From the NCBI RefSeq assembly GCF_004343305.1, contig NZ_SMAF01000018.1, positions 1 to 58,610 on the forward strand: a stretch of DNA of 58,610 bases. The letters are read 5' to 3'. Position 1 is the stretch's first letter. The number at the start of each line of letters is the position of its first letter. Below the pieces are notes generated by a model. That model had not been told where the DNA came from. It saw only the letters and a list, made by a program, of their open reading frames with translations, and searched no databases. The position numbers and the translations under genes are program-made. Shown piece after piece: positions 39,178-47,918 of the stretch. This stretch comes from Pseudofulvimonas gallinarii (GTDB taxonomy: Bacteria; Pseudomonadota; Gammaproteobacteria; Xanthomonadales; UBA2363).

Positions 39178-39750
39178 ATGAATCCAGAACAGGGCGGACA
39201 AGGCGAAGTGACCCAGCTGCTGGGCGCGTGGCGCGACGGCGACACCGGCGCGCGCGACCGGATGATCGCGCTGGTCTACGACCAGGTGCGGCAGCTGGCG
39301 GCGCGACACCTGCGCCGGCAGTACGGCAGCCAGGCGGTGACGCTGCAGCCCACCGAGCTGGCCAACGAGCTGTTCATCAAGCTGCTCAACACCGATGCCG
39401 CCTGGGATGACCGCCGGCATTTCTACAACGCCGCCGCGGTCGCGCTGCGGCGCATCCTGATCGACGCGGCGCGTGCGCGCGGCAGCGACAAGCGCGGCGG
39501 TGGCCGCGCACACCTGACCCTGTCGGCGGCCGAGCACGAGGCCATTGAAAGCAACGATGCCGACGTGCTCGACGATGCGCTCAACGCGCTGCGCCAGCTT
39601 GATCCGCGCAAGTGCGAGATCATCGAGATGAGCTACCTGCTCGGGCTGACGCGCGAACAGATCGCCTCCGCGCTGGGCGTGTCGGTGCCGACGGTTGATC
39701 GCGACCTCCGGTTCGCCCGCGCCTGGCTGCAGCAGCGGCTGACCGCCTGA
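39178..39750 (+). CDS. ECF sigma factor, TIGR02999/ECF43-like
   Basis: This 190-residue sigma-70-family factor has region 2 from about 10 to 90 (MIALVYDQVRQLAARHLRRQ, then VTLQPTELANELFIKLLN). It has region 4 from about 130 to 185 (KCEIIEMSYLLGLTREQIAS then ALGVSVPTVDRDLRFARAWL). The TLQPTELANELF signature marks the TIGR02999-type group. Some members (ECF43) are known to be controlled by Hanks-type kinases through threonine phosphorylation rather than by a membrane anti-sigma factor. No anti-sigma gene is adjacent. AGGA lies before the ATG. A kinase gene lies 6.5 kb away in this window, but linkage is not shown. Confidence 0.88.
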   Translation: MNPEQGGQGEVTQLLGAWRDGDTGARDRMIALVYDQVRQLAARHLRRQYGSQAVTLQPTELANELFIKLLNTDAAWDDRRHFYNAAAVALRRILIDAARARGSDKRGGGRAHLTLSAAEHEAIESNDADVLDDALNALRQLDPRKCEIIEMSYLLGLTREQIASALGVSVPTVDRDLRFARAWLQQRLTA

Positions 39751-39770
39751 GCGGCGGGGGAAGGGCGGCC

Positions 39771-41462
39771 TCAGCCGCCGTTCCGGTTCACGTGTTCGTC
39801 ACGCAGTTCGCGGCGCAGGATCTTGCCGACGTTGGACTTCGGCAGCGCGTCGCGGAATTCGATTTCGCGCGGCCGCTTGTAGCCGGTGAGGTTCTCGCGG
39901 CAGTAATCCATCAGGTCCGACTCGACCAGCGCCGGATCCTTGCGGACGACGAACAGCTTGACGATCTCGCCGGAATGCTTGTCGGGAATGCCCACGGCCG
40001 CCACTTCCAGCACGCCCGGGTGCGCCGCGACGACATCCTCGACCTCGTTCGGGTACACGTTGAAGCCGGACACCAGGATCATGTCCTTCTTGCGGTCGAC
40101 GATGTAGAAGTAGCCCTTCGCGTCCATGCGCGACATGTCGCCGGTGCGCAGCCAGCCCGCGGCGTCCAGGACCTTGTCGGTCTCGTCCGGGCGCTGCCAG
40201 TAGCCCTTCATCACCTGCGGCCCGCGGATGCACAGCTCGCCGACTTCGTCGACCGGCACGTCGTTGCCGTTCTCGTCGCGCACGCAGGCATCGGTGGACG
40301 GGATCGGCAGGCCGATGGCGCCGTTGTAGTCGGGCAGGTTCATCGGGTTGATGCAGGCCGCCGGCGCCGTTTCGGTCAGGCCGTAGGCTTCGAGAAGGGT
40401 GCAGCCGGTGACCTTCTTCCAGCGTTCGGCGACGGCGCGCTGCACGGCCATGCCACCACCCAGGCTCAGGTGCAGTTTTGAGAAATCCAGCTTGTCGAAG
40501 CCTTCCGTATTGAGCAGGCCGTTGAACAGCGTGTTGACGCCGGTCAGCACCGTGAATTTCCAGGGCTTCAGTTCCTTGACGAAGCCCTTCATGTCACGCG
40601 GATTGAGGATCAGCAGGTTTCGGCCGCCGACCTGCATGAAGACCAGGCAGTTCGCCGTCAATGCGAAGATGTGGTACAGCGGCAGCGCGGTGACGATGAT
40701 CTCCTGACCCGGCGTGCAGGTGTGGCCAAGCCATGCCCGCACCTGCAGCATGTTGGCGATCATGTTGCGATGGGTGAGCATCGCGCCCTTGGCCAGGCCG
40801 GTGGTGCCGCCGGTGTACTGGAGGAAGGCGATTTCGCCGCTGCGGACGTCCGGATCGCTGTAGCTGGCGGCGGCGCCGAGCCGCAGGGCGCCTTTCATGG
40901 TGATCGTGTCGCGCAGGCCGTGCTTCGGCACCATGCGCTTGATGTGACGGACGACGAAATCGACCGCGCGGCCCTTGACGCCGGGCACCAGTTCGGCGGC
41001 GCTGGTCAGGATCACCTGCTGGATGTCGGTCTCGTCGATGACTCTGGCGACGGTCGCGGCGAAGTTCTCCAGCACCAGGATGGCCTTGGCGCCGGAATCC
41101 TTGAGCTGGTGCTTCAGTTCGCGCGCCGTGTACAGCGGATTGGTGTTGACGACGGTCAGGCCTGCGCGCAGTACGCCGAATATGGCGATCGGGTAGGCAT
41201 GCACGTTCGGCATCATCAGCGCCACCCGGTCGCCGCGCTGCAGCTTGAGGTGCGTCGTCAGGTAGGCGGCGAAGTCACGGCTGAGACGGTCGATCTCGCC
41301 ATAGGTGTAGGTGTGCCCGAACTGCGTGAAGGCGGGCCGGTCGCGGAATTCTCGGCAGGCTTCCTGCATCACGGCACTGACCGAGGTATAGCTGTCCGGG
41401 TCGATGGTCGCCGGAATACCGGGCGGATAGCTGTCCAGCCACGGTCGGGGGATATCGGTCAT
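39771..41462 (-). CDS. fadD: Long-chain acyl-CoA synthetase
   Basis: FadD activates fatty acids to acyl-CoA with ATP for beta-oxidation. It is 563 residues, the family norm, with the AMP-binding signature LQYTGGTTGLAKGAMLTHRN, the A5 motif EAYGLTETAP, the LRTGDMSRMDAKGYFYIVDR block and the C-terminal lysine in LPKSNVGKILRREL. The ATG at 41460-41462 has GGAG at proper spacing. It is the last gene of a minus-strand run that begins with the GNAT gene and minC. Confidence 0.95.
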   Translation of the reverse strand: MTDIPRPWLDSYPPGIPATIDPDSYTSVSAVMQEACREFRDRPAFTQFGHTYTYGEIDRLSRDFAAYLTTHLKLQRGDRVALMMPNVHAYPIAIFGVLRAGLTVVNTNPLYTARELKHQLKDSGAKAILVLENFAATVARVIDETDIQQVILTSAAELVPGVKGRAVDFVVRHIKRMVPKHGLRDTITMKGALRLGAAASYSDPDVRSGEIAFLQYTGGTTGLAKGAMLTHRNMIANMLQVRAWLGHTCTPGQEIIVTALPLYHIFALTANCLVFMQVGGRNLLILNPRDMKGFVKELKPWKFTVLTGVNTLFNGLLNTEGFDKLDFSKLHLSLGGGMAVQRAVAERWKKVTGCTLLEAYGLTETAPAACINPMNLPDYNGAIGLPIPSTDACVRDENGNDVPVDEVGELCIRGPQVMKGYWQRPDETDKVLDAAGWLRTGDMSRMDAKGYFYIVDRKKDMILVSGFNVYPNEVEDVVAAHPGVLEVAAVGIPDKHSGEIVKLFVVRKDPALVESDLMDYCRENLTGYKRPREIEFRDALPKSNVGKILRRELRDEHVNRNGG

Positions 41463-41564
41463 CGTGCTCTCCAAGGCGATTCCATGCGCTACCGGATGGC
41501 CCGGGATTGCAGCACAGCCGTTGCTTCACCGGCAAGACGCGGTGCGCAAGGGAGGGTTCCGCCG

Positions 41565-42086
41565 CTACGCGGCTGTCGCCCTGCGGTGCATGTCACCGGC
41601 GGGAAGCAGGCCGCGTTCCTGCAGCCAGGCGCGGGCGTTGCCGGCATCCTGTTCGAACCAGGCGCGTGCACTGCCGAGCCGGAAGGTGTAGCCCCAGGTG
41701 TCCATGTCACGCATCAGGCGATGACGGCCGACGCCTTCCAGTCCCTCCGCCAGCACGATCTGCAGGTAGCAGGTCGCGTCTTCCTCTTCGATCGAATCCG
41801 TGGCGTCGGTGTGCACCCGTTCGCGCCGCTCCGGCGGCAGCACGATCAGGTGACAGGCCTCGTGCAGCACGGAGTGGACCGGCGTGTCGGCACGCGCGAA
41901 TACCTGGTGGCCGATCAGCCCGGCTTCGGGTTCGCCCCAGTAACTGCCCGGAATCGCCGCGCCATCAGGCACGAGCTGCAGGCTCAGGCCATGGCGCGAC
42001 AGCAGCGCCGCCAGCGCGCCGGCATCGATGTCGCCGACGGTCAGGACGCCTTCGTCGCCGGCCCCGGATCCGTCATGCGCCTGCAC
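41565..42086 (-). CDS. HExxH-containing protein overlapping minE, function unknown
   Basis: The 173-residue soluble protein contains [20 protein letters not shown], an HEACH motif in a helix followed by a run of charged residues, consistent with a zinc-dependent peptidase-like or SprT-like fold. Acidic residues downstream ([20 protein letters not shown]) could give a third ligand. There is no signal peptide. Its start overlaps the 3' end of minE by 14 bases, so it belongs to the min transcription unit. I do not recognise a named family. Either a hydrolase or a degenerate metal-binding protein is possible. Confidence 0.7.
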   Translation of the reverse strand: MQAHDGSGAGDEGVLTVGDIDAGALAALLSRHGLSLQLVPDGAAIPGSYWGEPEAGLIGHQVFARADTPVHSVLHEACHLIVLPPERRERVHTDATDSIEEEDATCYLQIVLAEGLEGVGRHRLMRDMDTWGYTFRLGSARAWFEQDAGNARAWLQERGLLPAGDMHRRATAA

Positions 42087-42345
42087 TGCCGTTCGAACGT
42101 TCGGGCAGTACGACGTTCATCTCGAGCACTTCGTGGTCGCCTTCGGTGCCGAGGTTGACCTCGACCGCATCCGGATCGACGTGGACGTACTTGCGGATGA
42201 CCTCCAGCAGCTCGCGCTTCAGCATCGGCAGGTAGTCCGGCCCGCCGCGCTCGACGCGGCCCTGGGCGATGATGATCTGCAGGCGCTGCTTGGCGAGATT
42301 GGCGGTGTTCTTCTGCTTGCTCCGGAACAGGTCGAGCAGTCCCAT
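42073..42345 (-). CDS. minE: Cell division topological specificity factor MinE
   Basis: MinE drives pole-to-pole oscillation of MinCD by stimulating MinD ATPase. The 90-residue protein has the N-terminal membrane-targeting [20 protein letters not shown], the MinD-binding helix region [10 protein letters not shown] and the topological-specificity domain ([20 protein letters not shown]). GAGGAGG precedes the ATG. It follows minD after 4 bases. Confidence 0.97.
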   Translation of the reverse strand: MGLLDLFRSKQKNTANLAKQRLQIIIAQGRVERGGPDYLPMLKRELLEVIRKYVHVDPDAVEVNLGTEGDHEVLEMNVVLPERSNGSAGA

Positions 42346-42349
42346 GGTG

Positions 42350-43162
42350 TCAACCTCCTCCGAACAGGCGCTTGAGCAGCCCCTTCTTCTCCGGCTCCAT
42401 GAAACGCAGCGGCCGGTTTTCGCCGAGCAGGCGTGCGACGGCATCGTCGTAGGCCTGTCCGGCATTGGAATCGGCATCCAGGATCACCGGATTGCCGGAA
42501 TTGGACGACTGCAGCACTTCCTCGGACTCGGGAATCACGCCGAGCACCTGGATGCCGAGGATTTCCTCGACGTCCTTGAGGCTGAGCATGTCGCCGTCGG
42601 CGACGCGCTTCGCGCTGTAGCGGGTGAGCAGCAGGTGCTCGGCGATCTTGCCGTCCCCGCTTTCGGCCCTGCGCGTCTTGCTGGCGAGCAGGCCGAGGAT
42701 GCGGTCGGAGTCGCGCACCGAGGACACTTCCGGATTCACCACGACGACGGCGCGGTCGGCGAAGTACATGGCCAGGAACGCGCCTTTCTCGATGCCGGCC
42801 GGCGAATCGCAGATGATGTAGTCGAATTCCTCGCGCAGCTCGTTGAGCACGCGCTCGACGCCTTCCTGGGTCAGCGCATCCTTGTCGCGCGTCTGCGACG
42901 CGGCGAGGATGGACAGGTTCTCCTGGCGCTTGTCCTTGATCAGCGCCTGCTTGAGCGTGCAGTCGCCGTTGATCACGTTGACGAAGTCATACACCACGCG
43001 ACGCTCGCAGCCCATGATCAGGTCGAGGTTGCGCAGGCCGACGTCGAAGTCGATGACGACGACCTTGTGGCCGCGACGGGCCAACCCCATGGCGATCGAG
43101 GCGGAGGTGGTGGTTTTGCCGACTCCGCCCTTGCCGGAGGTGACGACGATGACTTCGCTCAA
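42350..43162 (-). CDS. minD: Septum-site determining ATPase MinD
   Basis: MinD is a membrane-associated ParA-type ATPase that recruits MinC. It is 270 residues from a TTG start at 43160-43162, with GGGGAGA 6 bases upstream and the expected [21 protein letters not shown]-terminus including the deviant Walker [37 protein letters not shown] and the C-terminal amphipathic membrane-targeting helix [12 protein letters not shown] are all present. A longer frame reads back into minC but has no MinD-like sequence there. Confidence 0.95.
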   Translation of the reverse strand: MSEVIVVTSGKGGVGKTTTSASIAMGLARRGHKVVVIDFDVGLRNLDLIMGCERRVVYDFVNVINGDCTLKQALIKDKRQENLSILAASQTRDKDALTQEGVERVLNELREEFDYIICDSPAGIEKGAFLAMYFADRAVVVVNPEVSSVRDSDRILGLLASKTRRAESGDGKIAEHLLLTRYSAKRVADGDMLSLKDVEEILGIQVLGVIPESEEVLQSSNSGNPVILDADSNAGQAYDDAVARLLGENRPLRFMEPEKKGLLKRLFGGG

Positions 43163-43211
43163 TGGACTTCTCCCCGGCACGATGGCCGATCTCGATGTGG
43201 TGATGACTGGA

Positions 43212-43967
43212 TCATAGCGGGTCGAACAGCAGTCGCTCGCCGTCCAGCCGGATGGCCAGGGCCTTGCCGTGCAGCTGGGCAGGGGCGTCCTCGAGGACGC
43301 GGTAGTTGCCGGCGACGGCGACCAGTTCGGCGTTGAATTCGCGGCAGAACACGCGCGCGGCGGTATCGCCGCTGGCGCCGGCCAGGGCGCGGCCGCGCAG
43401 GGCGCCATAGATATGGATGTTGCCGTCGGCGATCACCTCGGCGCCGGTACTGACCGTGCCGATGATGGTCAGGTCCTGGCCGCGGGCGTAGATCTGCTGG
43501 CCGGAGCGGACATGGCCTTCATGGACGCGCACGCCGGCGGCGGCCACGGGCGCGGCAGCCGGGGCCGGGGCCGGTGCAGCCGCAGCCGCGGGTGCCGGTG
43601 CCGGTGCAGGTACCGCCGCAGCCGGGTTGTCGGATTCGTAGGCGCTGCGGAAGCGGCTGAACAGCGGCAGGTCCAGCTCGCGCGCCAGCGCATCGACGGC
43701 GGGCGAGCCATAGGTCAGTCCGACCGGGAGCACGCCGCCGGCCCGGACCGCGTCCAGCACCGCGCGCGCCGTGGCGGCATCCGGCAGGTTGGAAAACGCA
43801 TTCAGGTCGACAATCACCGGCGCCCGCGTCAGCAGCTGCGGCGCCGCCGCCAGCTTGCTCGCCAGTTCGTTGCGGATGTCGTCCAGGTCCAGGCGGCGCA
43901 GTTTCAATGTCGCCACGCCGACCTGGCCGACGCGCAGGTCGCAGGCTGCTTCCATCACCGTCGCCAT
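43212..43967 (-). CDS. minC: Septum-site determining protein MinC
   Basis: MinC inhibits FtsZ ring assembly away from mid-cell. The 251-residue protein has the N-terminal FtsZ-inhibiting domain (LRRLDLDDIRNELASKLAAA, APVIVDLNAFSNL) and the C-terminal beta-helix that binds MinD (VRSGQQIYARGQDLTIIGTV then GAEVIADGNIHIYGALRGRA). The linker is an unusually pure Ala/Pro tract of about 35 residues (residues about 115-150). It starts one base after the GNAT stop. Confidence 0.95.
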   Translation of the reverse strand: MATVMEAACDLRVGQVGVATLKLRRLDLDDIRNELASKLAAAPQLLTRAPVIVDLNAFSNLPDAATARAVLDAVRAGGVLPVGLTYGSPAVDALARELDLPLFSRFRSAYESDNPAAAVPAPAPAPAAAAAPAPAPAAAPVAAAGVRVHEGHVRSGQQIYARGQDLTIIGTVSTGAEVIADGNIHIYGALRGRALAGASGDTAARVFCREFNAELVAVAGNYRVLEDAPAQLHGKALAIRLDGERLLFDPL

Positions 43968-43968
43968 G

Positions 43969-44574
43969 TCAGCCGCACCCCACGCGGCGGGTCGGGATTT
44001 CCGCGTCCGGCAGCTCGCGAGCGGCCAGCCAGGGCAGGTCGGGCAGGTGGCCGCCGCCGGCCAGGTAGGTGTCGCGCACGAACGGGAAGCTGCACAGGGT
44101 GCGTTCCATCACGCCGATGCGGCCTTCCGGCACGGCCAGTTGCGCGACTTCCTTGAATCCCATCGAGGCATGGAACATCAGCGAAGCGTTGTCGTGCGGC
44201 TCCAGCGATACCTGGCACGCCAGCACCGGCACGCGCACCTCGGCGAAACTGATGATGTCCGCGTACAGCACGCGACCCAGGCCATGGCCGCGGAACGCCG
44301 GCGCGACGACGATGCGGTCGATGTAGGCGAAAGCGGGCTGGCGCTCGCGCATCCACAGGTAGCCGGCATTGCCGGTGCCCGCCTCGTGGTCGAAACCGAT
44401 GAGGAAACCGGCCAGCCCGCCGTCGCACTCGGCCACGCGGAAATAGGCCGCATTGGCGAAATGGCAGTCCAGCATGTCGCGGTCCATGGCGGCCACGGAA
44501 ACACCGGCCTGCCCGTTCATCGCGAGGATGGTCGGCAGGTCTTCGGGCGCGGCATCACGGAAGATGAAGCTCAT
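43969..44574 (-). CDS. GNAT-family N-acetyltransferase
   Basis: This 201-residue acetyltransferase has the acetyl-CoA binding motif A in IDRIVVAPAFRGHGLGRVLY (V..xRGxGxG) and motif B near NASLMFHASMGFKEVAQ. The ATG at 44572-44574 is chosen for its AGGAG ribosome binding site and its fit to the fold (FIFRDAAPEDLPTILAMNGQ). It ends one base before minC and is probably cotranscribed with the min genes. The substrate is unknown. The C-terminus after about residue 155 is an extra tail. Confidence 0.88.
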   Translation of the reverse strand: MSFIFRDAAPEDLPTILAMNGQAGVSVAAMDRDMLDCHFANAAYFRVAECDGGLAGFLIGFDHEAGTGNAGYLWMRERQPAFAYIDRIVVAPAFRGHGLGRVLYADIISFAEVRVPVLACQVSLEPHDNASLMFHASMGFKEVAQLAVPEGRIGVMERTLCSFPFVRDTYLAGGGHLPDLPWLAARELPDAEIPTRRVGCG

Positions 44575-44738
44575 CCACAGCTCCTGGGAGAGCCCACCGT
44601 CCCGGCGGGCAGGGAAGGGCGCCATTATCCCATCCTTGGCGAGGGAGGCGTTAGCCCGGTGGTCACGGCGGCGCAGGCCGCCCGGGGCATGACCTTTGGC
44701 GGCTGCAGCGGCGATGGCGCGGCCTTACCATTCAGGCA

Positions 44739-45890
44739 ATGTCGAACCTGAGACTCACCGCGACCGACCTGCTGCGCTACGCCGGCCTGTTCACCTGGGC
44801 CTGCGTCGGGCTGCCGCTGTTCTTTCCGGGCGAGCCGGGTCGCGGCACGGCCGACTACTACGCCTGGCTGGCCGCCTACGTGGCCTTCGGTGGCGCCTAC
44901 TGGCTGGTGTCGCGGCAGCTGAACCGGCCGACGCCGGACCTGCTGCGCCTGTTGCTGCTGGCGGTGATGAGCGTGTCGCCGGCGGTGATCAGCCACTACA
45001 GCGGTACCGGTCTGGGCGGCATCCTGCTGCTGGTCAGCGCCGGCGTCCTGCCCTGGCTGCTGCCGCCGGCCTTCGGCCTGGCCTGGCTGATCGCACAGAA
45101 CCTGATCCTGGTGCCGGTCTTCGCCGTGCACGAGGAGTTCACCCTGCTGCAGGCCTTCCTGCAGGTGGGCCTGTACTTCGGCTATTCCAGCTTCACCTTC
45201 GTCACCTCGCTGGTCGCCAAGCGCCAGGCCGAGGCGCATGACGAGCTGCGCCGGCTGAACGCGGAACTGCGGGCGACGCGGGCGCTGCTGGCCGAATCCA
45301 GCCGCGCCAACGAGCGCGTGCGCATATCGCGCGAACTGCACGACCTGCTCGGCCACCACCTGACGGCGCTGTCGCTGAACCTGGAAGTGGCCAGCCACCG
45401 CACCGAAGGCGACGCGCGGGCGCATGTGCGCCAGGCCCAGTCGCTGACCCGCCTGCTGCTCAGCGATGTCCGCGATGTCGTCAGCGAGCTGCGCAAGGAC
45501 GTCAGCATCGACCTGTCCGAGGCGCTGGCGCGCCTGGTGGAAGGCGTGCCGCGGGTCAAGGTGCATGTGCAATTGCCCGAGGACATCCGCGTCGATGGCG
45601 CCGAGCACGCCCAGATCCTGCTGCGCGTGGCGCAGGAGGCTCTGACCAATGCCGTCCGCCACGGCAAGGCCGACAACCTGTGGCTGACCTTCAGCCGCCG
45701 CGACGACGGCGCCATCGAGGTGCGGGCGGAAGACGACGGTGCCGGCTGCGAAGTGGCCGTGGCCGGCAATGGCCTGACCGGCATGGCGGAACGCTTGCGC
45801 CGGTTCGGCGGGGAACTGATGATCGACAGCGCGCCAGGACGGGGCTTCCGCCTGCGTGCCATTCTGCCCGTGGGAGGGGCCGGACCATGA
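44739..45890 (+). CDS. Membrane sensor histidine kinase (HisKA_3, NarL/DesK type)
   Basis: The 383-residue protein has about five or six membrane helices in the first 160 residues with almost no extracytoplasmic loop, so it likely senses a membrane or envelope state. It then has a short coiled coil and the HisKA_3 dimerisation box with the phosphorylated histidine 201 in RISRELHDLLGHHLTAL. The ATPase domain has the N-box ILLRVAQEALTNAVRHGKAD and the G-box AEDDGAGC and GLTGMAERLRRFGG. Its stop overlaps the response regulator start as ATGA. Confidence 0.92.
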   Translation: MSNLRLTATDLLRYAGLFTWACVGLPLFFPGEPGRGTADYYAWLAAYVAFGGAYWLVSRQLNRPTPDLLRLLLLAVMSVSPAVISHYSGTGLGGILLLVSAGVLPWLLPPAFGLAWLIAQNLILVPVFAVHEEFTLLQAFLQVGLYFGYSSFTFVTSLVAKRQAEAHDELRRLNAELRATRALLAESSRANERVRISRELHDLLGHHLTALSLNLEVASHRTEGDARAHVRQAQSLTRLLLSDVRDVVSELRKDVSIDLSEALARLVEGVPRVKVHVQLPEDIRVDGAEHAQILLRVAQEALTNAVRHGKADNLWLTFSRRDDGAIEVRAEDDGAGCEVAVAGNGLTGMAERLRRFGGELMIDSAPGRGFRLRAILPVGGAGP

Positions 45891-46528
45891 TTTCCGTATT
45901 GCTGGTGGACGACCAGACCCTGGTGCGCCAGGGCATCCGCAGCCTGCTCGAGCTTTCCGATGCCGTGCAGGTGGTGGCCGAAGCAGCCGACGGCGAACAG
46001 GCCATCGAGCTGATTCCCAGCGTCGGGCCGGACGTGGTCCTGCTCGACATGCGCATGCCGGGGAAGTCCGGCCTGGACGTGCTGCGCATCCTCGCCGAGC
46101 GCAAGCAGCTGCCGCCGACCATCATCCTGACCACCTTCGACGATGACGAACTGGTGCTTGCCGGCCTGCAGGCCGGGGCCCGCGGCTACCTGCTCAAGGA
46201 CGTGACCCTTGAACAGCTGGTCGAAGCGGTGAAGACGGTGGCCGAAGGCGGCTCACTGGTCCGGCCGGCCGTCTCACAGCGGCTGCTGTCCGGCCTGGAC
46301 AAGATGCAGAACAGCTTCGCCAGCCTCGACCAGCCCGATCCGCTGACCGAGCGGGAAACCGAGATCCTGCGCCTGATGGCCGGGGGATACAGCAACCGGG
46401 AGATCGCCAACTCCTTGAATGTGGCCGAGGGAACGGTAAAAAACCACGTCTCCAACATCCTCTCCAAACTCGGCGTGCGCGACCGCACCCGTGCCGTGCT
46501 GAAGGCATTCGAGCTCGGCCTGGTCTGA
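45887..46528 (+). CDS. NarL/LuxR-type response regulator
   Basis: This 213-residue partner of the histidine kinase has a receiver domain with the phospho-acceptor Asp54 (VVLLDMRMPGKSGLDV), acidic VDDQ at the start and the lysine in GYLLKDV. It also has a LuxR-type DNA-binding domain (LTERETEILRLMAGGYSNRE then IANSLNVAEGTVKNHVSNIL). Translational coupling to the kinase supports a cognate pair. Target genes are unknown; the nearby Gld-like ABC cluster is one candidate. Confidence 0.94.
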   Translation: MISVLLVDDQTLVRQGIRSLLELSDAVQVVAEAADGEQAIELIPSVGPDVVLLDMRMPGKSGLDVLRILAERKQLPPTIILTTFDDDELVLAGLQAGARGYLLKDVTLEQLVEAVKTVAEGGSLVRPAVSQRLLSGLDKMQNSFASLDQPDPLTERETEILRLMAGGYSNREIANSLNVAEGTVKNHVSNILSKLGVRDRTRAVLKAFELGLV

Positions 46529-46653
46529 ACCGCGGGCCGGCAGGTGCCGCTGCACCTGCTCGCTCCGCCGACTTTGTCATTCAGCGCCCGTTGGCAACGG
46601 ACGCCGGCACCAGTACCATTCCGGGTCGCACCGCACCACCGGAGTAGGACTAC

Positions 46654-47703
46654 ATGCGTGTAATCAAGGAACTGTTGCTGGCCGCGATCGTCACGGTCAT
46701 CTTTTTCGCGGTGCTGATGGCCCTGCTGCCCAGCCGCGCGAGCGTGGTGCGCAACCTGGAGATCCATCATCCGATCGCCCAGGTCAGTGACATGATCAGC
46801 TCGTTCAAGCAGTTCCCGCTGTGGTCGCCCTGGGGCATGCGCGATCCGAACGTGAACTACCAGTTCACGCCGGCGCTGTCCGGCCCGGGTGCGCGCGCGA
46901 GCTGGTTCAGTGCCAAGGACCCGTGGATCGGCGACGGCAGCCTGCAGATCGAGGACGTCTCGCCGGGCGAGTGGGTCAGCTATTCTTTGAACGCGCCCTG
47001 GCGCGGCCACACCAAGACCGCCGACCTCACCATCGCGGAAACCGACCGCGGCACTGTGAACGCCACCTTCAAGGTCGACGTCGACTATGGCTGGGACCTG
47101 TTCGGCCGCGTTCGCGGCATGTACCTGGAAGGCCAGATCGGCGACGACCTGATGTACAGCCTCGGCAAGATCAAGGAGAAGATCGAGTCGCTGCCCGATG
47201 TCGACTATTCCGAGGACTTCGCCACCGCGAAGCCGATCGAGGTCGAACTGCAGCCGCTGAACGTGATCTCGATCCACGGCCAGGCCGCCACCAACCAGCC
47301 GTATTCGGTGCAGCCGACGGTTCTGCGCTTCACCGAGACGCTGACCGCGACCATCGACATCAAGCGCCTGACGCGCACCGGTCCGCGCCTGGCGGTGCTG
47401 AACCGCTGGGGCCAGAACTACGACTTCACCGCCGCCGTGCCGATCAAGGAAGTCGAAGCGGACCTGCCGGAAGGCGTGAGCTTCTCGGTCATCGACGGTG
47501 GCAAGCACCTGAAGATCCACTACGCCGGCCCGCGCTGGGACCTGCCGCGCCAGCGCGACATGCTGATCGCCTGGGCCGGTGCCAACGGCTACAAGACGCG
47601 TGGCCCGATCGTCGAGGAATTCCTCAACGACACCGGCGGCAGCGGCGACAACGCCGTCCTCGAAGGTGACCTGCAGACCAACATCTACCTGCCCGTCGAA
47701 TAA
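46654..47703 (+). CDS. SRPBCC-domain membrane-anchored protein with GyrI-like C-terminus
   Basis: This 349-residue protein has an N-terminal membrane helix (LLLAAIVTVIFFAVLMALLP). A SRPBCC/polyketide-cyclase-like domain follows at residues about 30-175 (VVRNLEIHHPIAQVSDMISS, LWSPWGMRDPNVNYQFTPAL). From about residue 190 to the end it resembles a GyrI-like/effector-binding domain (VLRFTETLTATIDIKRLTRT, ending LEGDLQTNIYLPVE). The combination is found in many proteobacteria without a known function. GGAG stands before the ATG. It lies between the two-component genes and the ABC cluster on the same strand. Confidence 0.82.
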   Translation: MRVIKELLLAAIVTVIFFAVLMALLPSRASVVRNLEIHHPIAQVSDMISSFKQFPLWSPWGMRDPNVNYQFTPALSGPGARASWFSAKDPWIGDGSLQIEDVSPGEWVSYSLNAPWRGHTKTADLTIAETDRGTVNATFKVDVDYGWDLFGRVRGMYLEGQIGDDLMYSLGKIKEKIESLPDVDYSEDFATAKPIEVELQPLNVISIHGQAATNQPYSVQPTVLRFTETLTATIDIKRLTRTGPRLAVLNRWGQNYDFTAAVPIKEVEADLPEGVSFSVIDGGKHLKIHYAGPRWDLPRQRDMLIAWAGANGYKTRGPIVEEFLNDTGGSGDNAVLEGDLQTNIYLPVE

Positions 47704-47918
47704 CGGCGGCGGTGGCCGGTCCGTGTCGCGGGCCGGCATGATGCGGTATCCCGACGCGCCCACATGGGCGCGTCGCGTTGTCCGGAACTTTTTTCTTCCG
47801 GTCCGGTCGAAGCGCGCGTCCTGCGCAGCCTGGTGTCACGGCACGCACGCCTCGGCCGGTTGCAAGGCTTCATAAAACCTCAATACCCACTCTGACTGCC
47901 CTCGACAGGGGAGAGCGC

